From Betaproteobacteria bacterium (GTDB taxonomy: Bacteria > Pseudomonadota > Gammaproteobacteria > Burkholderiales > Casimicrobiaceae), in assembly GCA_027492485.1 (NCBI GenBank), contig JAPUER010000075.1, positions 75,775-109,054 on the forward strand: 33,280 nucleotides of DNA, given 5' to 3'. This document shows, piece by piece, positions 15,901 through 22,128 of this stretch; positions within the stretch are counted from its first letter, which is position 1; every line of letters begins with the position of its first letter. Made by a program: the position numbers and the translations under genes. The notes below the pieces were generated by a model. The model ran no database searches. It saw only the letters and a program-made list of their open reading frames with translations, and was not told where the DNA came from.

Positions 15901-18900
15901 GCATTTCGACGATATCGCCAAGCTGCTCGGTGCTTTCGACAAACTGCTCGACGCCGGTCATTCGATCGTGGTGATCGAGCACAACCTCGACGTGATCAAC
16001 GCCAGCGACTGGCTGATCGATCTCGGCCCCGAAGGCGGCGACGCCGGCGGCGAGGTGCTGTTCACCGGCACGCCCGATGCCATCCGCCGCGACCCGAAGT
16101 CGCACACCGGCAAGGCACTCAACGATTACGACCGCGATCTGGCGGCGCTCGCGGAATCAACCAAGGTGCTGAAAGCCGCCGAGCCGCGCGGGGTCTATCT
16201 GCATCGCGCGACAGCACGCAACATCAGTGTGCTGCACGCGCGCGAGCACAATCTGAGGAACGTGAGTGTGGAGATCCCGGCCAGGGGCTTCACGGTCATC
16301 ACCGGGCCGTCGGGCTCGGGCAAATCGACACTCGCCTTCGACATCATTTTCAACGAAGGCCAGCGCCGTTACCTTGAATCGCTCAACGCCTACGCGCGGC
16401 AATTCGTGCAGCCGTCCGCACGGCCCGATGTCGATGCGATACACGGTATTCCGCCGACGGTGGCGATCGAGCAGCGCGTCTCGCGCGGCGGCCGCAAGTC
16501 CACGGTGGCAACGCTGACCGAGATCTATCATTTCCTGCGCCTGCTGTGGATGAAGCTCGGCACCCAATATTGCCCGAACTGCGACGTGCCGATCGAGCCG
16601 CAATCGCTCGATGCCATCGCGGCGCGGGTGATGAAGGACTGCAAAGGCAAACACGCGACCATCCTCGCGCCGCTGGTGGTCAACCGCAAAGGGCTTTACA
16701 CCGATCTGGCGAAATGGGCGAAGGGCAAGGGCTTCGCACATCTGCGCGTGGATGGCGAGCTGATCCCGGTCGCGCCGTGGCCGCGGCTGGACCGCTTTGC
16801 CGAACACAATATCGAATTGCCGATCGGCACGGTTGAAGTAAGCGCCAAACGCGAGAAGGAACTGCGCGCGGCGCTGGTCTCGGGCCTCGACTACGGCAAG
16901 GGCGTGGTGCAGGTGCTGTCGTGGCGGAAGGGCAGTGCGGAGGCCGAGTTGACGGTGTTCTCTACCAAGCGTGCCTGTCCGAGCTGCGGCACCAGCTTTG
17001 CCGAACTTGATCCGCGGCTGTTTTCGTTCAACAGCAAACATGGCTGGTGCCCGAGCTGCCAGGGCACCGGCGAGAGCGTGAAGGGCTTCAAGCGCGACGA
17101 CCGCGTCAGCGAGGAATTTGCCGATCGCGAGCTTGATGCCTTCCTCGATGCCAAAGAAGCCTTCGAGCTTTGCACGTCGTGCGAGGGTGCGCGGCTGAAC
17201 CCGGTGGCGCGTAATGTGCGCTTCCGCGAGCAGGGCATTCATGCCGTCGTTGCGCAGTCGGTGATCGACGTTGAGCGCTTCGTGAACGCGTTGAAGCTCT
17301 CGCCGCGCGAGGAAGAAATCGCGCGCGACATTCTGGTTGAGGTGAAGTCGCGGCTTGCCTTCCTGCAGGAAGTAGGTCTGGGTTATCTCACGCTGGATCG
17401 CTCGGCACCCACATTGTCGGGCGGCGAAGCGCAACGCATTCGCCTTGCGGCGCAGCTTGGCTCGAACTTGCAAGGCGTCGCCTATGTGCTCGACGAGCCG
17501 ACCATCGGGCTGCATGCGCGCGACAATCGCATCCTGCTCGACACACTGGAGAAGCTGCAGGCCAAGGGCAACACGCTGGTGGTCGTCGAGCACGACGAAG
17601 ACACCATCAAGCGCGCCCATCACATCATCGACCTCGGGCCGGGTGCCGGCGTGCGCGGCGGCGAGATCGTCGCCGAGGGCACGGCCAGCGAATTGAAGGC
17701 GAATCCGAAATCGATTACGGGCAAGTTTCTCAAGCAGCCGATCAGGCATCCGCTGCATGCACGGCCGCCCCTTCCTCCGCGTGGCGGAGGGGCGCGGGAG
17801 AAAGCGAAGGCGCTGAAGGGTGGGCGACGGGTTCGTGCTGGCGTGCTTCGCCCACCCCAACCCTCCCCCGCTGCGGGAGGGAGTCTATGGCTGGACGTTG
17901 AGGGGGCCAATCTGCACAACCTGAAGAACGTCTCGACCTCCGTGCCGCTGTCGCGCCTGTCGGTCGTCACTGGCGTCTCGGGTTCAGGCAAGTCGACGCT
18001 GGCGCGCGAGGTACTGCACGAGAACCTGCAGGCGCTAGTCAGTGCACGCAACACGCGCAAGAAGGCACCTGCGCTGGTGGGCTGCAAATCGCTGACTGGT
18101 TGGCAAGACGTGGACCGCGTGCTGGAGGTGGATCAGACGCCGATCGGCAAGACGCCGCGCTCCTGCCCGGCCACTTACATCGGCTTCTGGGACAACATCC
18201 GCAAGCTCTACGCCGAGACCTCGGAGGCGAAGATGCGCGGCTACGGTCCCGGCCGTTTCTCGTTCAATGCGGCCGGCGGTCGTTGCGATGCCTGTGCCGG
18301 CGCCGGCGTGGTCACCGTGGAGATGAATTTCCTGCCCGACGTGAAGTTGCCCTGCGACGTCTGCAACGGCTCGCGCTTCAACAGCGAAACGCTGGCCGTC
18401 CTCTGGCGCGACAAATCGATCGGCGATGTGCTGGCGATGGAGGTAGACGATGCGGTGCCGTTCTTTGCCTCGATGCCGTCGATCCATCATCCGTTGAAGC
18501 TGATGCAGGATGTGGGCCTGGGTTACCTCACGCTCGGCCAGCCGAGCCCGACGCTCTCGGGCGGCGAGGCGCAACGCATCAAGCTGGTGACCGAACTGGC
18601 GAAGGTGCGCACCGGCGCGCTTCCCGTCCGCGGCGCCCGCGCCAGCAAAGCGTCACACACGCTCTACGTGCTCGACGAGCCCACGGTTGGCCTGCACATG
18701 GCCGACGTGGAAAAACTGATCCATGTGCTGCACCGCCTGGTGGATGCCGGCAATACGGTGATCCTGATCGAGCACAACCTCGACCTGATCGCCGAGGCCG
18801 ACTGGATCATCGACATGGGGCCGGAAGGCGGCACCGGCGGCGGCACCGTGGTCGTCGCCGGCGACGTGCCAACACTACTCAAGGCAAAGGCGAAATCGCA

Positions 18901-18937
18901 TACGGGGCGGGTGCTGGCGGAGTTCCTGCCTTCGTAG
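12905..18937 (+). CDS. uvrA: double-length UvrA: tandem UvrA dimer in one chain
   Basis: UvrA is the damage-sensing ATPase of nucleotide excision repair and works as a dimer. This 2010-residue chain holds two complete UvrA units (about 1-1080 and 1085-2010) and four ABC ATPase domains. Walker A loops begin at residues 57, 752, 1134 and 1690 (GVSGSGKS or GPSGSGKS). Signatures LSGGE are at 566, 944, 1504 and 1884. Each Walker B reads F/Y-V-x-DEPxxGLH. Zinc-type CxxC pairs are present in both units (CAACD and CETC, CPTC and CPDC, CPSC and CPSC, CDAC and CDVC). E. coli UvrA is 940 residues. I chose ATG 12905; an in-frame TTG at 12890 adds five residues. Three palindromic insertions are translated in frame. 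I believe long UvrA paralogues occur in other Burkholderiales; whether this one acts in repair is unknown. Confidence 0.93.
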   Translation: MPVPPRTVPLSRRKKSAVPPAPLTSQNTDIRIRGARQNNLKNLDLDIHTGELTVVTGVSGSGKSSLVFDTLYAEGQRRYVETFSPYARQFLDRMDKPQVDRIEGIPPAIAIDQTNPVRTSRSTVGTMTEVNDHLKLMFARFAALHCQGCGQRVQRDTPDSIYVDLKLRAAKADDPRVAITFPVTVPENFKEAEVEQFLSAQGYTRVHQHHGATLHVVQDRMRIGTAEKARVMEALEAALLHGKGRVNVFVLDPPPAVAEDVGLNPPPAGEGRVGEGSQARHHPPPQPSPAGGGSGLVWRYSADLHCAACDITYSDPHPSSFSFNNPLGACETCRGFGRVIGVDLGLVIPDEGKTLGEGAIKPWQTASFKECQDDLKKYMTARNIPMDVPFRDLGPNDRRYVIEGDDTWRSWEKDANKKWYGVMRFFDWLESKAYKMHIRVLLSKYRAYTPCSACEGARLKPTSINFRLGSKANADAVLPATMRFSPRHFKFTRNTLEALPGLTIHDLMLLPIERLRQFFTTLDFAASGTVMDEAGELVLGEVRSRLGYLCDVGLGYLTLDRQSRSLSGGEVQRINLTTALGTSLTNTLFVLDEPSIGLHPRDMTRIIGVMQRLKGAGNTLVVVEHDPQIMFAADRLLDVGPGPGERGGNIIFDGAPRELASTRDSRTAAYLLGRERLHRKRRPVWPSPLVGEGARRAGEGDVATRSGRPPLPQPLPHEGGGEYCITLTGARENNLKGIDVQFPLRGLVTVTGVSGSGKSTLVQDILVPALYKAKGKTTDAPGTYDLLLGHQSIDDVVFVDQSPIGKSSRSNPASFVGAFDAIRAIYAKAALAVERGYTQGTFSFNAGNGRCPTCSGSGFEHVEMQFLSDVYLRCPDCDGTRFRAEVREVKVNDNSISDVLTLTVSEAIAFFADIKGGAEVLRTLQPLADVGLDYVRLGQPVPTLSGGEAQRLKLAGHLAESAGPDGGRPIAMLPRRIKPEDPATPRGKLFVFDEPTTGLHFDDIAKLLGAFDKLLDAGHSIVVIEHNLDVINASDWLIDLGPEGGDAGGEVLFTGTPDAIRRDPKSHTGKALNDYDRDLAALAESTKVLKAAEPRGVYLHRATARNISVLHAREHNLRNVSVEIPARGFTVITGPSGSGKSTLAFDIIFNEGQRRYLESLNAYARQFVQPSARPDVDAIHGIPPTVAIEQRVSRGGRKSTVATLTEIYHFLRLLWMKLGTQYCPNCDVPIEPQSLDAIAARVMKDCKGKHATILAPLVVNRKGLYTDLAKWAKGKGFAHLRVDGELIPVAPWPRLDRFAEHNIELPIGTVEVSAKREKELRAALVSGLDYGKGVVQVLSWRKGSAEAELTVFSTKRACPSCGTSFAELDPRLFSFNSKHGWCPSCQGTGESVKGFKRDDRVSEEFADRELDAFLDAKEAFELCTSCEGARLNPVARNVRFREQGIHAVVAQSVIDVERFVNALKLSPREEEIARDILVEVKSRLAFLQEVGLGYLTLDRSAPTLSGGEAQRIRLAAQLGSNLQGVAYVLDEPTIGLHARDNRILLDTLEKLQAKGNTLVVVEHDEDTIKRAHHIIDLGPGAGVRGGEIVAEGTASELKANPKSITGKFLKQPIRHPLHARPPLPPRGGGAREKAKALKGGRRVRAGVLRPPQPSPAAGGSLWLDVEGANLHNLKNVSTSVPLSRLSVVTGVSGSGKSTLAREVLHENLQALVSARNTRKKAPALVGCKSLTGWQDVDRVLEVDQTPIGKTPRSCPATYIGFWDNIRKLYAETSEAKMRGYGPGRFSFNAAGGRCDACAGAGVVTVEMNFLPDVKLPCDVCNGSRFNSETLAVLWRDKSIGDVLAMEVDDAVPFFASMPSIHHPLKLMQDVGLGYLTLGQPSPTLSGGEAQRIKLVTELAKVRTGALPVRGARASKASHTLYVLDEPTVGLHMADVEKLIHVLHRLVDAGNTVILIEHNLDLIAEADWIIDMGPEGGTGGGTVVVAGDVPTLLKAKAKSHTGRVLAEFLPS
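13661..13786. repeat. in-frame REP pair inside uvrA, insertion 1
   Basis: Two palindromes of CCCTCCCCC/GGGGGAGGG type lie at 13696-13716 (loop AGC) and 13763-13783 (loop GCT), in opposite orientation. The facing arms GGCAGGGTGGGGG and CCCCCACCCCAGCC can pair as well, giving a BIME-like unit. It is translated as about 42 Pro/Gly-rich residues (253-294), directly before the first zinc-binding CxxC of ATPase domain 1. Confidence 0.75.
14959..15070. repeat. in-frame REP pair inside uvrA, insertion 2
   Basis: CCCTCCCCC and GGGGGAGGG arms around CTCGT (14960-14982) are matched by an inverted copy containing CCCCACGAGGGG at the other end. The insert encodes about 38 residues such as PSPLVGEGARRAGEG and PLPQPLPHEGGG (residues 685-722). 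It lies in the linker between ATPase domains 1 and 2. Confidence 0.75.
17764..17884. repeat. in-frame REP pair inside uvrA, insertion 3
   Basis: CCCTTCCTCCGC facing GCGGAGGGG, then about 80 nt later CCCTCCCCCGC facing GCGGGAGGG, form another inverted pair. It is translated as about 41 residues (1620-1661) including RPPLPPRGGG and PPQPSPAAGG. It lies between ATPase domains 3 and 4, the position equivalent to insertion 2 in the other UvrA half. Confidence 0.7.
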
Positions 18938-18975
18938 TTCGCGCACCTGAGCAATCGTCGCTACGCCAGTGCTTG

Positions 18976-18995
18976 CCATTTTGGCGCCATAATGG
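18976..18995. promoter_or_regulatory. operator palindrome of the first toxin-antitoxin module
   Basis: CCATTTTGGC and GCCATAATGG form a 20-bp palindrome with a single mismatched pair. It lies just before a consensus -10, TATAAT, at 18999-19004; a TTGCCA at 18973-18978 could serve as a distant -35. This is the expected place for binding of the ribbon-helix-helix antitoxin to its own promoter. Confidence 0.6.
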
Positions 18996-18998
18996 ATT

Positions 18999-19004
18999 TA
19001 TAAT
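18999..19004 (+). promoter_or_regulatory. -10 element of the first toxin-antitoxin operon
   Basis: Exact TATAAT. Transcription would begin near 19011, which removes the ATG at 19003 as a start and supports ATG 19048 for the antitoxin. Confidence 0.55.
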
Positions 19005-19047
19005 GTCACCCGGCGCCAATACGGCTCCATTTTTGCTCCATCCGCCA

Positions 19048-19395
19048 ATGCCCAATCTTTCCATCAAGGACGTTCCCGAATCCCTCGCCGAGGCGCTTCG
19101 CCAGCGTGCCGCCCGCAACCACCGGTCGCTGCAGGGTGAGCTGATGTCGATCATTGAGTCGGCAGCAGAAGAAACGAAGCACCCTGTCGGCTCGCTTGAT
19201 GATCCAGCTGCGCTCGCGCGGGGCGAGAGCATCATGGGCTTCGGCGACGCAGGACGACCAATCATTCGACGTGGCTGGAAGTCAGTCGAGGAAGTCGCGG
19301 CTTCGCTGCGGGCGCGTTTTCCTGACGGCGCGCCCGACGCGACTAACGCGCCGCTCGGCGTCGATATCATTCGCGCCGAACGGGACAGTCGATGA
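19048..19395 (+). CDS. FitA-like ribbon-helix-helix antitoxin
   Basis: Product of 115 residues. Residues 1-42 (MPNLSIKDVPESLAEALRQR, then RNHRSLQGELMSIIESAAEE) have the short beta strand and two helices of Arc/FitA-type ribbon-helix-helix antitoxins. These bind DNA as dimers and wrap the partner toxin with the C-terminal part. The rest carries an unusually long linker with GFGDAGRPIIRRGWKSVEEVAASLRARF, presumably toxin-binding. It overlaps the PIN toxin gene by ATGA. The upstream palindrome at 18976-18995 is the likely autoregulatory site. An in-frame ATG at 19003 lies within the -10 element and was not used. Confidence 0.82.
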   Translation: MPNLSIKDVPESLAEALRQRAARNHRSLQGELMSIIESAAEETKHPVGSLDDPAALARGESIMGFGDAGRPIIRRGWKSVEEVAASLRARFPDGAPDATNAPLGVDIIRAERDSR

Positions 19396-19832
19396 GCGCG
19401 CCGCCCAGACAACTCTATGTAGCGGAGCCACCTGCCAAGTACCTCGTGCGCCTGCCCGTTGTAGTTGATTGCAGCGTCATCGCCGGTCTGGTCTTTCAGG
19501 AGCACTGGCAAACCGAAGCACAAGCCCGCATCGCTGGCCGGACATTGCACGCCCCCCATCTACTGGACGCCGAAGTTGCGCAAGTTGCCGTCAAGAAGCA
19601 CCGCGGCGGCGCCAGCGAGCTCGCGGCGGCGGGTCTCGATGAATATTCGGCAATGATCATCCTGACGCACCCGGTCAAAGCCGCGGATGCGTTCGAGCTT
19701 GCCGTCCGCTACAACCTGTCCGCCTACGACGCCGCCTACCTTTGGCTGGCGGCCATGCTGAAAGCCCCGCTCGCAACGTTCGACGCAAAGCTCGGCGAGG
19801 CCGCGCGGCTGCATCTTTCCTCGCTTTCCTGA
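19392..19832 (+). CDS. PIN-domain toxin (VapC/FitB-like ribonuclease)
   Basis: The 146-residue product has the acidic residues of a PIN-domain endoribonuclease: Asp26 (VVVDCSV), Glu61 (LLDAEVAQV), Asp113 (SAYDAAYL) and Asp131 (ATFDAKL). These bind the metal ions used to cut RNA, often tRNA in this family. A roughly 20-residue extension (MSAPPRQLYVAEPPAKYLVR) precedes the first PIN strand, so a start nearer the VVVD strand is conceivable, although the 4-nt overlap with the antitoxin favours ATG 19392. It is the toxin partner of the preceding gene. Confidence 0.85.
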   Translation: MSAPPRQLYVAEPPAKYLVRLPVVVDCSVIAGLVFQEHWQTEAQARIAGRTLHAPHLLDAEVAQVAVKKHRGGASELAAAGLDEYSAMIILTHPVKAADAFELAVRYNLSAYDAAYLWLAAMLKAPLATFDAKLGEAARLHLSSLS

Positions 19833-19861
19833 GGCCGCTAGATGGTGCTTTGTTTGCGCAT

Positions 19862-19893
19862 AATGTGTATAATGAATTTACTTTATACACATT
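19862..19893. promoter_or_regulatory. operator of the second toxin-antitoxin module
   Basis: AATGTGTATAA (19862-19872) and TTATACACATT (19883-19893) form a perfect 11-bp inverted repeat with a 10-nt spacer. The left arm overlaps a consensus -10, TATAAT, at 19868-19873, so a bound antitoxin would block RNA polymerase. It differs entirely in sequence from the operator of the first module. Confidence 0.7.
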
Positions 19894-19903
19894 TAGTACT
19901 TTC

Positions 19904-20197
19904 ATGCGAACCAACATCGATATCGACGACGGCTTGATGGACGCGGCCATGCGTGCCGGCCCTTATTCCACCAAGCGCGAAGCGGTCGAGGCGGGCTTGC
20001 AGTTGCTCGCCCGCAAGGCGGCCTACCGCGACATCCTTGCCCTTCGCGGCAAGTTGCAATGGGATGACGGGCCTGCGCCGACCGGCATCGCGCGGACAAC
20101 GGCCGCCCTGACGGCGCACAGCCCCGCGCCGCCGCCCTACGACAAACCAGCGTCGGGTGCGGCAAAAGCAGCGGCCAAAAAGGCTTCGTCGAAGTGA
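19904..20197 (+). CDS. vapB: VapB-type antitoxin with extended tail
   Basis: The first 55 residues match the type II VapB antitoxin family: MRTNIDIDDGLMDAAMRAG, then STKREAVEAGLQLLARK and the closing ALRGKLQWDDG, which usually ends the protein. Here a further 40 or so residues rich in Ala, Pro and Lys (ending AAKAAAKKASSK) follow, giving 97 in all. VapB forms the DNA-binding part of the VapBC complex and neutralises the toxin. The gene begins 10 nt after the operator inverted repeat and overlaps vapC by GTGA. Confidence 0.87.
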   Translation: MRTNIDIDDGLMDAAMRAGPYSTKREAVEAGLQLLARKAAYRDILALRGKLQWDDGPAPTGIARTTAALTAHSPAPPPYDKPASGAAKAAAKKASSK

Positions 20198-20595
20198 TCC
20201 TCGTCGATTCGAGCGTCTGGATCGACTTCTTTCGCGGTCGTGAGACGGCGGTGGTCGAGCAGCTTTCTGCGCTGCTGGACGAAGCGGCGGCGCCGATCGC
20301 CGTCGCCGACCTTGCGCTGTTCGAAGTGCTGCGCGGCTTCCGGCACGAGCATGACTACGTGGCTGCCGACCGCGTCATGCGCGCACTGGATATCGTTGCG
20401 ATCGGTGGCGATGCGATGTGCCGCGCCGCCGCGCAGCACTACCGCGAACTGCGCGCGCATGGCGTCACTATCGCCAGCCCGATCGACGTGCTGCAGGCCA
20501 CCTACTGCATCGAACACAACCACGCCCTGCTGCACAACGATCGCGACTTTGACGCGATGGAGACGCTACGCGGACTGAAAGTCTGGCGGCACTGA
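20194..20595 (+). CDS. vapC: VapC-type PIN-domain toxin
   Basis: The 133-residue product begins directly with the PIN strand MILVDSSVWIDFF. The expected acidic residues are Asp5, Glu44 (LFEVLRG), Asp98 (SPIDVLQA) and Asp116 or Asp118 (HNDRDFD). It is the length and pattern of VapC toxins, which cut specific RNAs when freed from VapB. The start is GTG 20194, overlapping the antitoxin stop by 4 nt. It belongs to a different PIN subgroup from the toxin at 19392, so the two modules did not arise by recent duplication. Confidence 0.9.
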   Translation: MILVDSSVWIDFFRGRETAVVEQLSALLDEAAAPIAVADLALFEVLRGFRHEHDYVAADRVMRALDIVAIGGDAMCRAAAQHYRELRAHGVTIASPIDVLQATYCIEHNHALLHNDRDFDAMETLRGLKVWRH

Positions 20596-20631
20596 CGCGT
20601 CTGCGCCGCGCCGATGGTTTGACGCGCAATG

Positions 20632-20826
20632 TCAGGGCGTTTTTTTGTTTGGTAGTGGCGCCGGCGGTGCCTGCCAGTCGAACCAGTCGTCGCCGAAAAA
20701 CTCCACCGGATGCTGCGTGCGCGAGGTGCCGTTGCCGCAGGCCATCGCGTCGGCAGCGCAATATTTGTCGCAGCCCCAGCAATTGCGTTCGGGGTGGGCA
20801 GGATGGATCGGGAATTTTTTTGCCAT
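20632..20826 (-). CDS. small cysteine-rich protein, DUF3079-like
   Basis: Product of 64 residues. The core MAKKFPIHPAHPERNCWGCD, followed by KYCAADAMACGNG and RTQHPVEFFGDDWFDW, matches my recollection of the DUF3079 family, a small protein of unknown function common in beta- and gamma-proteobacteria. Four cysteines (CWGC, KYC, MAC) suggest a metal site. ATG 20826 is chosen because MAKKFP is the family start; the frame stays open to 20892 with an implausible N-terminus. A C-terminal tail of about 14 residues (QAPPAPLPNKKTP) is extra. It converges on vapC, with a T-run at 20640-20646 in the 36-bp gap. Confidence 0.75.
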   Translation of the reverse strand: MAKKFPIHPAHPERNCWGCDKYCAADAMACGNGTSRTQHPVEFFGDDWFDWQAPPAPLPNKKTP

Positions 20827-21178
20827 CGTCGCCGCAGTCGGGCACGGCCACGCTGCGTTCGCGCATTGTGTCGGGCCGCGCGGAGCCATCATTGATCGTG
20901 GTCAAACGCGGTCGCGAACGAACGGCGAAACGGCCCACGCCACAATCGGCCGGCAGTATCGGCTTTTTGTCGAAAGCGGCATTCGCTATGGGCTAACAGG
21001 CATGTTTTGCCGATAGTCGACTTCGGTACTTTTGTCGCGCCATGCCCTATTCAGTAGCCGTTTTTGTGCAAAAGCCGCTGACCGTCGCCGTGTTTTCATT
21101 TTCACATCGGCGCCAGCGCTTTGCGGCAAGGCATGACGCCAGCCACCGCGTCGCAACCACCGCCGGGCAGCGACCGGC
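20827..21178. other. gene-free spacer holding palindromic element copy 3
   Basis: Between the 5' end of the DUF3079-like gene and the 3' end of the EcsC-family gene. Apart from the 116-bp element at 20961-21076 I see no gene, terminator or recognisable promoter. Confidence 0.55.
20961..21076. repeat. 116-bp palindromic element, copy 3
   Basis: It begins GGCTTTTTG and ends GCAAAAGCC; AGTCGACT (21015-21022) is exactly central. By hand count 26 of 58 arm positions are self-complementary, with shared GGCTTTT, CGGC and GGGC blocks. It aligns to copy 2 without gaps over the full length, including TATGGGCT at the same offset and ATAGTCGACTT at the centre. Confidence 0.72.
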
Positions 21179-21970
21179 TCAGGACTCGGAATACAGCCGC
21201 CGGATTTCGTCGGCGCCGTGTGCGCGCTCCAGCCGGCGCACGATGAAATGGCCGCGCGCCATATCCTGAAAGTGATCGATGAACAGCGTGTTGATCAGCG
21301 CGCCGCCGATGGCGCCCACCACCGGCACCGCCTGCGCCGCCGCTTTCTCGGACACGACGATCGAGAAGCGCGCGGTGACCTGGGCAATCAGCCGCACGAT
21401 GGCCGGCGCCCCGTGCTGGCTGAGGCCCTGGGTGGCGAGATGTTTCGCCGCCTCCGACACTGCGCTGGCCATCGCGGCGCGCGCCGCGAAGTAGCCCACT
21501 TCGGCGGCATCGTCGCTCGCCGCCTTGCCGCCGAGTGCCAGCACCTGCACGCATTGCAGACGCGCCTCGGCATCCTTCAGGTTCTCGCCCTCGGCGCGGG
21601 CGATGTCGGCGATCGAGCGCAGCATGATGGTGGTCGACACCGGCAGTTCCACCGCCAGCGCGGCCAGGCCGAAGGCACCGCCTGCCGCCCCCGAAGCGCC
21701 CGCGGCCAGCTTGTGCCACCAGTTGGCCGGGCTCGACTTCGACAGGCTCGCCTCGCCCTGATCCATCGTCCACAGCGCGACGTGCAGTGCCGTGTCGATG
21801 GCCTTATGGGTGGCATCGTTGACCACCGCGTGCCACTGCTTCGGCAGCAGGGCGAACCCCTTTTCGACCGGGGTGCCGACGAAACTGCTGATCTTGGCGG
21901 CGAGGCCGGGATTTTCGAGAAGCTGCTTCGCCGTCCTCAAATCGGCGACATCGGCATTGCTGAGCGGCAT
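21179..21970 (-). CDS. EcsC-family protein
   Basis: Product of 263 residues. The pattern of helical segments with KLAAGASGAAGGAFGLAALAVELPVSTTIMLRSIADIARAEG split over two helices, then VPVVGAIGGALINTLFIDHF near the end, matches the EcsC family. That family is named after a Bacillus gene next to an ABC transporter; its molecular function is unknown. Two hydrophobic glycine/alanine-rich stretches suggest membrane association. No ABC transporter genes are nearby. It is transcribed away from ppx, with a 158-bp divergent spacer containing the ppx Pho box. Confidence 0.85.
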   Translation of the reverse strand: MPLSNADVADLRTAKQLLENPGLAAKISSFVGTPVEKGFALLPKQWHAVVNDATHKAIDTALHVALWTMDQGEASLSKSSPANWWHKLAAGASGAAGGAFGLAALAVELPVSTTIMLRSIADIARAEGENLKDAEARLQCVQVLALGGKAASDDAAEVGYFAARAAMASAVSEAAKHLATQGLSQHGAPAIVRLIAQVTARFSIVVSEKAAAQAVPVVGAIGGALINTLFIDHFQDMARGHFIVRRLERAHGADEIRRLYSES

Positions 21971-22067
21971 CGATGGGTCTCCGCAAACATGGCGTGACCG
22001 CGACGTTACTCCATGTCGTCCGCAACTGCCGTTTCATCCGCGGCGCCGATCAATGCCTTCCAGCCCA

Positions 22068-22085
22068 GCGTCACCCCAATGTCAC
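22068..22085 (+). promoter_or_regulatory. Pho box of ppx
   Basis: GCGTCAC-CCCA-ATGTCAC: two 7-bp direct repeats with a 4-bp spacer, the PhoB half-site layout (consensus CTGTCAT, 11-bp period). A -10-like TATGCT begins 10 nt later, at 22096-22101. Confidence 0.65.
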
Positions 22086-22128
22086 ACGCCTGCAATATGC
22101 TTGGCGGATTCCAGCTTAGGGTGACGCC

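Noticed and set aside
16157-17860. 567-codon open frame on - inside uvrA
   Set aside because: Antisense shadow of the second UvrA half, rich in His/Arg/Gln, no family motif.
13661-17884. uvrA as two or more genes broken by repeat insertions
   Set aside because: All three insertions keep the frame open and the frame runs unbroken from 12905 to 18937 with every ATPase motif intact.
19003-19047. Earlier ATG for the FitA-like antitoxin
   Set aside because: The ATG overlaps the consensus TATAAT, so it would lie upstream of the transcript start, and its residues do not fit the ribbon-helix-helix N-terminus.
20596-20646. Intrinsic terminator between vapC and the DUF3079-like gene
   Set aside because: There is a T-run, but the preceding stem is only about 4 bp, too weak to claim.
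21971-22020. Pho-box-like repeat GAGTAAC-GTCG-CGGTCAC on - before the EcsC-family gene
   Set aside because: Spacing fits but the half-sites match the PhoB consensus poorly and no -10 stands at the right distance.
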